NCBI GenBank assembly: GCA_023334545.1
Contig: JAADVB010000205.1
Coordinates: 1-34,906, forward strand
Length of the DNA: 34,906 nucleotides
DNA from: Salisapilia sapeloensis
Taxonomy: Eukaryota; Oomycota; Peronosporomycetes; Peronosporales; Salisapiliaceae
Reading direction: 5' to 3'
Below the pieces are notes generated by a model. It was given only the letters and a program-made list of their open reading frames with translations, was not told the DNA's origin and did not search any database. Shown in pieces: positions 1 to 11,053 of the stretch (position 1 is the first letter of the stretch; each line of letters starts with the position of its first letter). The translations under genes were made by a program, and so were the position numbers.

Positions 1-6
1 GAAGGA

Positions 7-22
7 TCATTTTCGAATTTGC
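7..22 (+). promoter_or_regulatory. Oomycete-type Inr + FPR core promoter element
   Basis: TCATTTT at 7-13 followed two bases later by AATTTGC at 16-22 resembles the oomycete initiator (YTCATTYY-like) and the flanking promoter region (MWTTTNC-like) described in Phytophthora genes. It lies about 40-55 bp upstream of the first ATG at 62, the usual short 5' leader distance. The match is by eye and the first bases of the element are cut by the window edge. Confidence 0.5.
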
Positions 23-61
23 TACGAGCACCACAAGAAACCCAAACCAACTTACCTGAAG

Positions 62-544
62 ATGAGCAACACCAACGACAACTCGACCCAACCATCCATG
101 GCGGAACGTGCCAAGGTTGCTGTGAACGACATGAAGGAATCTGTCATGGGCGGAAACAACAATGCCCACAGCAACAACATGGAGCCTACTGCCGAGGAGC
201 GTGCCAAGGTCAAGCTTGACGACAAGAAGCGCGAGGTGACTGGTGAGAGCCACAATCCGATGAAGCCCACGTTGACGGAACGCGCCAAGGTCACTGCTGA
301 AGACGCCAAGAGCGAAGTGGCTCCGAACATGCGCAACCCTTATGCTCCGACGGCTACCGAAAAGATGAAGGTCAAGGGCCAAGACAAGAAGGATGAGTTA
401 ACGCAAGGCAACAACCAGGACAGCTCTCTCCTCGGCACGATCGGCCAGAAGGCGACGGAGATGAAGGATTGGGCAATGGGTACGAACCAGACGACGTCGA
501 CGTCGACACAGCAAGAGGAACGTCCGGTGGAGCACGCCAAGTAG
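62..544 (+). CDS. LEA-like hydrophilic repeat protein, 160 aa
   Basis: A single-exon gene for a very hydrophilic, Lys/Glu/Asp/Asn-rich protein with no signal peptide or membrane segment. Four copies of an 18-residue unit of the type P-[ST]-x3-[ER]-x-KV-x3-D-x-K-x-[EV] lie at about residues 11-28, 42-59, 69-86 and 96-113, spaced 27-31 residues. The core of three of them reads ERAKV. The pattern of amphipathic, charged helices joined by Asn/Gly/Pro linkers resembles late-embryogenesis-abundant or other stress-hydration proteins. That assignment is by composition and periodicity only; I do not recognise the exact family. A C-terminal Ser/Thr/Gln-rich tail follows the repeats. The ATG at 62 is chosen because it lies just behind an oomycete-like initiator motif and opens the repeat-bearing frame. 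It is convergent with the TPPP gene, 179 bp away. Confidence 0.75.
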   Translation: MSNTNDNSTQPSMAERAKVAVNDMKESVMGGNNNAHSNNMEPTAEERAKVKLDDKKREVTGESHNPMKPTLTERAKVTAEDAKSEVAPNMRNPYAPTATEKMKVKGQDKKDELTQGNNQDSSLLGTIGQKATEMKDWAMGTNQTTSTSTQQEERPVEHAK

Positions 545-723
545 GCGCCTCGATGAGAACTGTCGACCCATTTTCTTTATTTACTTATCTTTGACCGGCA
601 GTAAGTGCGGCATTGCTGTGATTACAAAGTATTCAATACAGAACGCTTAGCACACTTGATTTGTCTACCAGTATCATATGCATTCCATTCACAGTCATCC
701 TATCGATCGACATGGCTGTAAGC

Positions 724-2040
724 TTATTCGACAGTCAATGGTGTAGGCCTCTCCGTCGAGGTAGGTGGAGCTGCTGGTGGAGCAGACGCTGCCTCCGCTT
801 CTCTACCAGGCGTATCCGGAAGGTCTGCCGTCCCATTTGACGATGTGTCATCTTCCACGTCTCCACGCTTCGCCCACACGCTCTGAACCTATTCCCACGA
901 TTAATATTTGTGCCTGGGTGTACGAGATGGTATCGTACCGTCACGCCAGTAGCAAATTCGGCGACGCAGGGTAGACGCGAGATATGGCTTTCCAATAGCT
1001 TTGGCACCGATTCCTCCAACGACTATAGACACTTTGATTACATGTGTACGGAAGAGATAGTGCAGTTATCATACCATGGAAGGATACTTTTGCGTTGCAA
1101 TCATACCAAGAGCATCTAGGAATCGAGCGTAGTTGATTCGTCGCTCTCCTTTTTTCTTGCATTTGACAAAGATCAAGTCGACGTCAGTCGTGGAAAAGCG
1201 TTTGCCGAGTAGACCGGGAGATTCTCGACAGAATTTACTAAAGTTCGAGTTGTCTAGGACATGTTAGTGGGTCGGAAGATGGTAGAAGAAGAGAATCTTG
1301 TACCAAGTGTCTTTTCACTCGTGCCTTTGGCTCCTGTACGGCCGAAGCGACAGTAGTATTGGAAGACAGCTTTAAGCAGTGTATGTGGATCATTCGGATC
1401 ACCACTAGGCTTGGTCGATTCTGCAGTCGTCGCTCTCTCCTCTGTCTAGAGCCAGTGTTAGCTGCCAGGTTGTACTGATCGTAGGCTGACTCATACCTGG
1501 TCAACCGTTTTCCCAGTCAAGTTGTTAGCACTTGGCTGCTGCTTAATCGATCTGGACGCGAATGAGTATTCGACCGTCTACCTATTTGTTGTTGATATAT
1601 ACCGTTGGCGAGGTGTTTTAGTCTTTCGGTCCACGCTGTATTTAAGATTCGTTCGAGTGGTGTCGGACAGGTTATGCACGACGTTGTCACTCAAGTCGTT
1701 TGGGTCATCCTCGAAGCGTTTCTTGTAGACACCAGTGTACGAGCTCTTGTCATATAATCTCGCATAGACATTACGAGAGCTGCTCGAGGTAGACTTGTCG
1801 GAGCTTTCGGATCGAGTGCTAGAAGGTGGTCGTTCCATTGTTGGTGTGTTAGCGTCCTTTTGCACGGAAATGGATTGCAGTCCACTTGTGACGATGCGTA
1901 GATCAGCTAAAATATCACGTGTGCGTCGAGGCTAGAAATGCATAAAAATAGCTCCTCGTAATGAGGGAGTATGTTATGTAAGATGGGAGGTGGAGATTGC
2001 GTAATAGATATCATCGTACCGTTGCGTCTTGATTAAACAT
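724..2040 (-). CDS. TPPP/p25-alpha family protein, 7 exons, 324 aa
   Basis: Exons (5'->3' on the minus strand): 2040-2020, 1931-1603, 1551-1497, 1445-1304, 1253-1075, 1022-939, 888-724. Six GT-AG introns of 88, 51, 51, 50, 52 and 50 nt. Coding length 975 nt with consistent phases. TPPP/p25-alpha proteins bind and bundle microtubules, and their protist members track with flagella. Residues 66-80 read LYDKSSYTGVYKKRF, the conserved p25-alpha Gly/Arg-Phe motif. Residues about 157-240 carry the EF-hand-like p25-alpha core (LLKAVFQYYCRFG, then SNFSKFCRES, then STTDVDLIFVK and the INYARFLDALG helix). The motif order is reversed compared with animal TPPP, where the YTG...RF element follows the core. 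The N-terminal linker is Ser-rich and the C-terminal tail is Ala/Pro-rich. The gene is head to head with the ODA-docking gene (219 bp). The 21-nt first exon and the last two exons are the least certain parts. Confidence 0.8.
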
Positions 2041-2259
2041 GTATGTGGAAGAAGTAGAGAAGGAGAAGTAGAGGGAAAGAAGGAGGAAGGAAGTGGCTTA
2101 ATGGACGTGTTCGTACCGACTTGAGGTACCACAAATGACTTGGTTTCACTATGATGTTGAAGTTGGCGGGGGTACGTGTTTGATCTGAGTACAGGTGTCC
2201 AGAAATAGCACGACAAGAGCTAAAGCTTGGGCTTTCATTTCTTAAACTTGTGATTTAGA

Positions 2260-3999
2260 ATGAGCCGTAATTTGATGTCCAATTCGTCCAGGGAAGGCAG
2301 TAGTGATGGTAACCCGACCAGTGGCTCCTTTACGATTCAACCTCCTCGAGGTAGTATGGTTGCCACACGCAGTGTGCCTCGCAGTCCATCGAAACTGGAG
2401 AATCCGTTTTTCCAGGAGAAGATGGCCACGCTCATGCAACAAGGCGATACGTTTGCAAAGAAACTAGATCATGAAACACGTCGAGGAGAACAATTGGACA
2501 TGACGCTCGCACAGCTTCGTCAGCAGCATCTTGCAACCAAGACCGCGCTCTGCAACACAACAAACTCTCAACGTGGTGTCGTCTCAAGCGACGCGAGGAA
2601 CTTGAACGTTCTTGAAAACCGACTTGAGAAAGTCTTGACACGCTTTAATCAAGTCGTACGTAGCTTTCTTGTTACTTCAATGAGCAATGGAAACTAACTT
2701 GCATGTCTTCAGTGCAATGGAAACAAGCAATTGCGTGAACAGATTCAGTCTCTTCGACGGGAAAAGGTTCAGCATCAACAAATCCATGCAAAGCTTGATC
2801 GAGAGACTCATCAAATCCAGTCCGAGTTGACCAAAATCGCGGCCGCCACGCAAGCTGCAGTTGAAGCTCGAGAGCGAGCGACAAGGCAAATGGAAATGGT
2901 GCGCACTCAGCAGCAGGATGACACAGAGGAATTTGATGTCAATTTATATTCCCAACGTCTTAAGCTGGAGCACGATCGAGCAGGGATTCGTGAGATGCCA
3001 AGGTCACGGACACCCAAGTCGACCAGGCCGTATGGTCGTGTGGCCAATCCTCTCAGCAGGCTTGGGTCATGCACGACACCTGGTGGATCGAGTAAATGGC
3101 AACCTCCGAGCGGATTTAAGCTCTTGTCGACGCCTGACGTGAAGCTTCGTGATGAAACGATGAAGAACGTGTGGCTCGTTAATGAAAAGGAGACGGACTT
3201 GAAGCGTCAGAGCGAGCGGCTACGGGCTGTTGAAGAAGGATTGGCGAAAATCAAGAGCGAGACAGGAGTGAGTGACACTGCTCAACTGACGAAAGAGCTG
3301 TTGGAAGCGGAAGAAAAGAACTTTTCGTTGTTTAACATGATCAGTGCATTGAATGCCGAAATGGAGGCTTTGGAAGTCGAGAATAAGTCACTAGAACAAT
3401 TGATTGAAGAGTGCAGAGGTGTAGGAAAAACGTCACAGGAAGAAGAGAAGGTAGTAAATGATGGCTTTGCAAAGGGCGATGTGAAGGCCCAGATGGAGGG
3501 TCAGATCGAAAAGTCGAAGCAAAAAGTAGCGAGCTTTGAGCAGCGTCAGGAAGAGTGTTCGGAAGCAATGGATGCATTGAAGAATGGAGTGCTGAGCATC
3601 TACCACAAGCTCGGCCCACACGCTGATGATGCCTACTCGCAGCAATTAAATTCCCACACTATCACGGATGTCGAAATTACCAACTTGTTGGGCACAGTAG
3701 AACAGCGGATTACTGAGCTCGTAGATATGCACAACATTGCCACAAATGCGCCAGCAAGTCCACTACGAATTCGTGACAGCGCCGAGCTGTCACCAACTCA
3801 TAACGTTCGAGTGAATGCGAAGAGGTCAGCGACATTCGGTGTCGGCATGCGTCCGGTGCTTCCAAGCTCGGACGAATTGCTGGATTCAGACGGAGAAGAC
3901 CAGGAGGAAATCCGACCATACAAAATGACTGAAATCCAAGAGAAGACCGTCGCAGCAGTGAATCGACGTCGTGAAAAGCATGCTCGAGGCAAACGTTGA
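2260..3999 (+). CDS. Outer dynein arm docking complex coiled-coil protein (CCDC63/CCDC114/ODA1-like), 560 aa
   Basis: Two exons, 2260-2655 and 2713-3999, with a 57-nt intron that starts GTACGT and ends TTCAG. The join gives the frame NQV-CNGN. The protein is almost wholly coiled coil. Family landmarks are the block VLENRLEKVLTRFNQV followed by LREQIQSLRREKVQHQQ near residues 115-155, and the later KNFSLFNMISALNAEMEALE block, which corresponds to the ENFSLFNYVNELN-type region of CCDC63/CCDC114 and Chlamydomonas ODA1. Known role of the family: it forms the docking complex that seats outer dynein arms on doublet microtubules. The length fits the family. It is divergent from the TPPP gene, and its start lies 219 bp from the TPPP start, so the two could share a promoter. 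The N-terminal 45 residues are Ser/Pro-rich and disordered. The C-terminal tail is acidic, then basic. Confidence 0.85.
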
Positions 4000-4118
4000 T
4001 CGCAACCTTTCAAGATCTACTTGAAGTGCATGTCTCTTTATATTCATCCTATTTGTTCGTGTTTTTTCTTCCTATTAAATCGGACCGACTGCACAAACAA
4101 AATATTTTCGTGGCGAAG

Positions 4119-5282
4119 ATGGTCGATGGCAAAGCTGTTGGTGTGTGTGGTGCGACGGGAGCTGTTGGACTCGAGACCATTGCTCTCCTGTCTTCTCGTA
4201 ACTTCCCTATCTCCAAGATAGTCCTCTTTGCATCATCTCGATCGGCCGGTAAAACGATCAGCACTGGCTTTGGTGAGCTCACTCTCGAAGAGTTTTCACT
4301 CGAGAAAGCAAAGGATCTAGACTACGTTTTCCTCGCTGTTTCGGGCGACTTCTCATTGCAATATGCTCGTGACTTGGCTGCCATCCCGAACGGCCCGATT
4401 GTCATTGATAACTCGTCTGCCTTCCGCTACGACGCAGCGACGCCGCTCGTCGTACCAGAGATCAATGGCAGTGTCCTCTTGGATGAAGAGACTGGCAAAC
4501 CTTCCGAGTCGAAGCGTTTGATTGCCAACCCGAATTGTACGACTGCCATTGCTGTCATGGCGCTCTGGCCACTCCACTGCGAATTCGGTCTGAAACGCGT
4601 CATCGTCTCGACGTACCAGTCTGCTAGTGGCGGCGGTCAAAAGGCCATGGACGAACTGCGTGAAGGTGCCAAGGCCAACCTCGAAGGCCGACCAGTGGAG
4701 CACAAGTGGTTTGCCCACCCATTGCCGTTCAATTTGATTCCTCAGATCGATAAATTCCAACCGAACGGATACACCAAGGAAGAGATGAAGGTGACGTGGG
4801 AGACGCAAAAGATCTTTGACGAGCCGTCCTTGGCTGTTACATGTACGGCCGTGCGCGTGCCTATCATGCGTGCACACTCGGAAGCGATTACCTTGGAGAC
4901 GGAGTTGCCAGTGGACGTAGACCGCGTCCGATCGATCCTGAAGGAAGCGGACGGCGTCGACTTGGTTGATGATCCGGACAAACTGCAGTACCCGATGCCG
5001 CTGACGGCGACGGAGAAGAACAATGTCGAGGTCGGTCGCATCCGTCCGAATCCGTCGTTTGGCAAATACGGTCTCGACCTCTTTGTGGCCGGTGACCAGT
5101 TGCTGCGTGGGGCTGCTCTGAACACGGTGCTGATCGCCGAGTTCCTCGAGAATCCGAGGGCTACATCGCAGTACAAGAAGAAGACGACGTGGTTGAAGCG
5201 AGAGCATAAGGAGAAGCTGGCGCTTGTGGCTGGTATCAGCGCTGCTTTCGGACTCGCCTTTGCAGTCGCTCGAAAGAACTAA
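4119..5282 (+). CDS. asd: Aspartate-semialdehyde dehydrogenase with C-terminal tail anchor, 387 aa
   Basis: NADP-dependent reduction of aspartyl phosphate to aspartate semialdehyde, the branch point for threonine/methionine and diaminopimelate-type lysine synthesis. Visible: nucleotide-binding GATGAVG at residues 11-17; catalytic Cys140 in NPNCTT; the YQSASGGG loop at 166-173; RVPIMRAHSE with the probable general-base His253; and the C-terminal NPSFGKYGLDLFVAGDQLLRG-type region at about 311-331. The frame is open upstream back to the end of the ODA gene, but the start is placed at ATG 4119 because MVDGK leads straight into the Rossmann strand and the upstream part looks like non-coding leader. 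After the enzyme domain ends (about residue 345) comes a basic linker and a hydrophobic stretch at 367-384 (LALVAGISAAFGLAFAVA) followed by RKN. Bacterial and plant enzymes lack this; it looks like a tail anchor. The gene is convergent with the LRR gene, only 29 bp apart. Confidence 0.93.
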   Translation: MVDGKAVGVCGATGAVGLETIALLSSRNFPISKIVLFASSRSAGKTISTGFGELTLEEFSLEKAKDLDYVFLAVSGDFSLQYARDLAAIPNGPIVIDNSSAFRYDAATPLVVPEINGSVLLDEETGKPSESKRLIANPNCTTAIAVMALWPLHCEFGLKRVIVSTYQSASGGGQKAMDELREGAKANLEGRPVEHKWFAHPLPFNLIPQIDKFQPNGYTKEEMKVTWETQKIFDEPSLAVTCTAVRVPIMRAHSEAITLETELPVDVDRVRSILKEADGVDLVDDPDKLQYPMPLTATEKNNVEVGRIRPNPSFGKYGLDLFVAGDQLLRGAALNTVLIAEFLENPRATSQYKKKTTWLKREHKEKLALVAGISAAFGLAFAVARKN

Positions 5283-5311
5283 GCAATACACTTTTTCTTT
5301 TTAATAGAAAT

Positions 5312-6416
5312 CTATTTTGTTTCTGTCGAGTGGATGGAGGAGCCAGAGATGTGGAAACCTGTGGGTGGTGTCCGAACGAGCGTCCGACCTGCTGTCTGGA
5401 GGGTACGTGGTAACGGTCGAGCACGAATCGGCATGTGGACTTCGCTACGAATGGATTGATACGGAAGGCTGCTTGTTGTCTCTTGATTTGTAGACGGGGC
5501 TGCTTGCTGTCGTTTTCTATTGGAATGGTGAAGATGGAGCTGGATGTAGTTGGTAGGTGATGTACCTGTATTTGTGGGCAAGATGGGACTGCATCATCCT
5601 GCGCTGGCCATGGATGATGTCCTTCTTGTCCAGTGTCGCTATAAGATAGATTGAGTACATAGTGCAAGTGGTTGAGAAGGAGTACAGTACTTAGACGAGA
5701 AGACGAGAATGTAATGAGCTTCTCGCGGTATTTGGTTTCTTGTGTGACTGGATTGCCGGTCAGGTCGAGATCAACGAGGTGCTGGAGCTTACCGACTAGG
5801 GCAAATGCTTCCTCTAGACCGGATATTTGGTTATGAGATAGATCGAGCTGTTGCAGGTTGACGAGCCTCAAGAGAGACTCGATGGTGTGAATGCCACACT
5901 TGGACAGTCGCAGCACACGCAAGGACCGCTGCACATTAACTATGAGTACACCTCTAGTGTGATCATGAGCGGGTAGGAAGAGCTTACACTTATAATGTCT
6001 ATGGAATTGATGTCGAATCGAAAGGTAGTACTGGGTGGGATCTGCTGATGACTCATGTGGAGCTCTTCGAGCATATAATTGTTCTCCAGTCCTTCCAGTG
6101 TCGATATACAATTGTCATCGAGATAAAGCTTTTGGAGTCGACAGAGATTGTCTAGACCTTGTATCTTCTCTACCTTGTTGTTCTGTAGATGCAAGTGGGT
6201 TACATGCGGCACTTGTTCCAAGTTCTCCATGCCCGTCAAGGCGTTGTCATACAAGTACACGACTTGGACATTTGGACATGCTGTCAAGTCAGGTATCTTT
6301 CGTAGCTGTTTTCGATGCAAGTTCAAATGCGTCAATCTCTTAAGATACTTGCCAGTCGATTCATGCTTTCCTTTCGAACAAGTTGTCCCAGTCGTCAACA
6401 ACGTAGCAAGGTCCAT
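5312..6416 (-). CDS. PPP1R42 (LRRC67/TLRR)-like leucine-rich repeat protein, 4 exons, 317 aa
   Basis: Exons: 6416-5990, 5939-5691, 5638-5566, 5516-5312. Introns of 50, 52 and 49 nt with donors GTGTAA, GTACTG and GTACAT. The coding total of 954 nt is in phase. About seven SDS22-type LRRs are visible: LTHLNLHRKQLRKIPDL, VQVVYLYDNALTGMENL, VTHLHLQNNKVEKIQGL, LQKLYLDDNCISTLEGL, a degenerate repeat with MLEELHMSHQQIP, VLRLSKCGIHTIESL and LQQLDLSHNQISGLE. An LRR cap then carries RLTTLDKKDI followed by a basic region. The YLYDN block, the EELH..HQQIP insertion followed by FRFD, and the cap match mammalian PPP1R42, a testis/ciliated-cell protein at the centrosome and basal body that binds protein phosphatase 1 and dynein-related partners. 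The first intron uses the weaker donor GTGTAA, which is the only choice that keeps the LRR frame. The C-terminal 70 residues are basic and not conserved as far as I can tell. Confidence 0.8.
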
Positions 6417-6677
6417 GGTTCAAACTCCCCGAAATAGCTCCTCCCGTCTCTTCAATGTAGCTTCAACATAAATTTCTGAAGCATCATTTCCGCCAATCAC
6501 GTCTTTCAAAACGGTTGGCGCTAAGCCCGTCCCTCTCCCGGTAAATTACGTCCGAACCACTAGCATGTCTCCATTTAGTCGATAGCAAGACGAAATAAAT
6601 TGCCTGACGTGGCAATAGAATACGAAATTTGAAACAAGAAAAAAGAGAATTTCCAAACAGAATAAAAAAGAGAAAGA

Positions 6678-8582
<1,905 letters not shown>

Positions 8583-9301
8583 GTTGACGGGCGAGAAGAC
8601 CGGATGAAGCTTGTGGGGGATGCAGTCATCCCTATTTTTTCATTTTCATTTTTTTCTTGCTACGGTCGACCGGAAGAAGGAGCTTCCTTGGATGTAAAAG
8701 TAAAAGTACGCGGAGTGCGGAGTCGGGCTGAAGAGAACCGTCTGTCCGGTAGAGGAGGAGTGACGAGTGGGATGGATGGAGGAAACGTTGTGAGGAGCCT
8801 AACCTTGCTTCGAACCATTTTGCTGTTGTATTTTAGGACGCTAGTTCTTCAAACAAGCTTCATTTGGTTAGTAGAGATCGATATGATCCTTATTTGTTGC
8901 TCTTGTTGCTCCTGTCTAGTATGTATGTATGTGGTATGTTTATAGATATCTCAATGGAGGATAATCGACAGAGTAGGAGTCTATAGGAAGCAGGAAGGAT
9001 ATTTGGATAGGTAATAGATAGAAAAGTAAAAGTTGGATTTATTAGTTATATCTTTTACATATACTTTAGTTAGTCATGTTCCTTGATCTTCAGAAGTCTG
9101 GACTGTATGTAGATGGTATTGGAGTGTGAGGAGGATACTGTCGCTTGGTTGCTACGCTAGTAGGTTCTTTGGTATTTGAGGACGACAGCCTAGGCTGCTT
9201 GGTTCGAGGTTACCACACATCATGCAAGGTGCGAGTTTATCTCAGAACCTTTGGCTCAGGCGCTTGACGCGTGTATATCTTTTTTATAGCAAGCAGTTCA
9301 A
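8583..9301. other. Gene-poor stretch downstream of the helicase
   Basis: About 0.7 kb following the helicase stop. The first part is pyrimidine-rich and probably 3' UTR. Further right it is AT-rich, with a short GTAT repeat near 8925-8935. The only open frame of note (8604-8945, plus) has Cys/Leu-rich low-complexity translation and no codon-use signal. I see no convincing gene, tRNA or transposon. Confidence 0.5.
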
Positions 9302-9853
9302 TTATAATTGTTTAGTAGAGGCTGGCGATCGAACAATTGGGCGCGGACGTTGGCTGATATGAGCGCTCTCTTGGACTCGAGGCTCGAAGCGACGATGCAT
9401 TGCAGTAACAGTCTCGTTATCAACAATTGTTTGCGCCAGTTGTACCATTGTTTGTCTCGGATATATCGCAAGTAGTCGTGATATCACATAGAAAGCTTGA
9501 ACACGAGGTATATGTCGATTCGAGTTTAAAATCTCTCTACAAATACTCGACTTTATAACCAAGTGATCGAGTTGAAGGATCTGCTATTGAACTGAAGGCG
9601 GATGCTAAGCATGAGTATCCGTCTCTTTCCTGTAAAACAGGCTGGAAGATAGCGACAGCTTTGGATCCTTTCAAGTCGGTAGTAACTGGTTAGCAACGAG
9701 AGTATTAGATCAGTGATCGATTACCGAAACCTACCGAGGCTCCGGATGACCAAGTGTAGTTAATTTGTACTATCTTTAGTTCAAGATGCCCTCGCTTTGC
9801 AAGGAGCCTTGTCTGTTTTGAACGCTTCTCATATGTACAGGTACTCTGCGCAT
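9302..9853 (-). CDS. Doubtful multi-exon gene or relic
   Basis: On the minus strand the last part (9583-9302) is an open frame of 94 codons ending in TAA, with a plausible acceptor AG just before it. Its translation runs QILQLDHLVIKSS, then REILNSNRHIPRVQAFYVIS, and then a basic tail. Upstream, small segments can be chained: 9853-9845 (ATG CGC AGA), 9769-9735 and 9685 onward. They are joined by introns at 9844-9770 and 9734-9686 with a good GCTAAC branch site, giving MRRYKLTTLGHPEPR then YYRLERIQSC. I could not find a canonical donor that joins the third segment to the last exon in frame. So this is either a gene with an unusual splice, a wrongly chained set of exons, or a decayed gene. No family is recognised. 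Confidence 0.3.
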
Positions 9854-10054
9854 GCATGACGTCGCTGTCACTGTATCTTTCAGCTAGGTAGAGACACGAC
9901 GATAGCGTATGGCGATCGACAATCGTGGATTCTGGCCATCCACATGAGATCTTTTCCTATCTTGGGAGATAAGAGATAAAAATAGCTCGAGTCTTGGATT
10001 CTGTCAGTTGTCAACTTTCCTCTAAAGCATCAACTACCCACAACCAAATTAACC
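9854..10054. other. Upstream region of the quinone reductase-like gene
   Basis: About 200 bp between the doubtful minus-strand gene and the reductase start. It includes an AT-rich GATAAGAGATAAAAATAG patch near 9968-9985 and a pyrimidine-rich leader with TCAACTTTCC near 10011-10020, which could be an initiator. Nothing else is identifiable. Confidence 0.3.
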
Positions 10055-11053
10055 ATGAAGACGCAACGCATTATGGTCGAGAAACACTCCACGGACTTCC
10101 GTGAAGCTACGCGAATTGTCGACGCGGAGCTCCCGGAACCGACCAAGGACACGGTCATCGTCCGCAACACGTACGCTGGAATCAACGCCACGGACATCAA
10201 CCATATCAATGGTGTCTACATGTCCCAGCTGCCGAACCCGTGCGGTTTTGATGGCATCGGTGTCGTCGAAGCCGTTGGACCGGATGTGAAGACCATCAAG
10301 GTTGGCGACGCTGTTGCCTACGTCGGCAATGGCGCGTTTGCCTACCACACGGAAATTCCGGAGTCTACTGCTGTTAAGGTAGACAAGGCTACGTCTGAGA
10401 TGGTGCCGCTATTCGCTTGCGGAACCTGTGCTTCCATGGCTTTGGAGTATGGTGGTGAGATGAAGTCGGGCGAAACGGTCCTTGTTACGGCTGCCGCTGG
10501 TGGCACCGGTCAGATCGCCGTCCAGCTCGCCAAATTGGCTGGTAACCACGTCATTGGTACCTGCAGTTCCGCTGAAAAGGTGGAGCTCCTCAAGTCTCTT
10601 GGCTGCGACCGCGTCATCAACTACAAGGAAGAGAATGTCGGTGAAGTGCTTAAGAAGGAGTACCCGAACGGCTTGAACCTCGTCTTCGAGTCCGTCGGTG
10701 GCGAACAGTTCAGAGCCGCGGCTGAGAATATTGCCATCCGTGGACGTATCATCCTCTTCGGTATCGTGAGCAGCTACAAGGATGCTTTCACATCCCAGGG
10801 CATGATGATCAACGAATTGGCCCCACTTCTGCTCTTCCGATCGGCCCACGTGCGTGGGTTCCTCGGAACGCACTACTGGGAGCACATCGGCGAGCACACG
10901 AGCCGCTTGGTCAAGTTGGCCGAAGAAGGCAAGCTCAAGCCGGGTCTCGACTCTGCCAAGTTCGAAGGACTGGAGCAGGTTGCCGACGCTCTGGACTACA
11001 TGTACGCCCACAAGAACAAGGGAAAGCTTGTCGTGAAGATGAGCGACCCATAG
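10055..11053 (+). CDS. Zinc-free medium-chain reductase (quinone/enone oxidoreductase, ZADH2/PTGR3-like), 332 aa
   Basis: A single-exon member of the MDR superfamily. It has the N-terminal GroES-like domain (NTYAGINATDINHINGVY near 38-55, GFDGIGVVEAVG near 64-75) and the Rossmann domain with AAAGGTGQIAVQ at 146-157, the NADPH-binding signature of the zinc-independent quinone reductases. Structural-zinc Cys clusters are absent. The pattern of a central AAAGGTG plus LGCDRVINYK and the FESVGGEQF block best suits the ZADH2/prostaglandin-reductase-3 subgroup, which reduces the alpha,beta double bond of enones using NADPH. The true substrate is unknown. No targeting signal is visible. The start at 10055 is preceded by an A/C-rich leader (ACCAAATTAACC), the common context for a strongly translated gene. 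Confidence 0.88.
   Translation: MKTQRIMVEKHSTDFREATRIVDAELPEPTKDTVIVRNTYAGINATDINHINGVYMSQLPNPCGFDGIGVVEAVGPDVKTIKVGDAVAYVGNGAFAYHTEIPESTAVKVDKATSEMVPLFACGTCASMALEYGGEMKSGETVLVTAAAGGTGQIAVQLAKLAGNHVIGTCSSAEKVELLKSLGCDRVINYKEENVGEVLKKEYPNGLNLVFESVGGEQFRAAAENIAIRGRIILFGIVSSYKDAFTSQGMMINELAPLLLFRSAHVRGFLGTHYWEHIGEHTSRLVKLAEEGKLKPGLDSAKFEGLEQVADALDYMYAHKNKGKLVVKMSDP

Noticed and set aside
491-509. GACGACGTCGACGTCGACA palindrome-like repeat in the LEA-like gene
   Set aside because: It is explained by consecutive Thr/Ser codons (ACG/TCG) in the low-complexity tail, and not by a separate DNA element.
735-1019. Reading 735-1019 (minus) as one uninterrupted exon of the TPPP gene
   Set aside because: The unspliced frame turns Arg/His/Gln-rich after about 28 residues. 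Removing a 50-nt GTACGA...AATAG intron restores an acidic, Ala/Pro-rich tail with normal codon use and a stop at 724.
3996-4118. N-terminal extension of the aspartate-semialdehyde dehydrogenase frame, which could be read as a signal anchor (FVFFLPIK)
   Set aside because: It starts at a non-ATG codon overlapping the stop of the upstream gene, is AT-rich and leader-like, while ATG 4119 begins directly before the first Rossmann strand.
4353-5291. A 312-codon open frame on the minus strand opposite aspartate-semialdehyde dehydrogenase
   Set aside because: It mirrors the codon bias of the real plus-strand gene, has an Arg/His/Leu-heavy translation with no motif, and lies fully inside a clearly identified enzyme.
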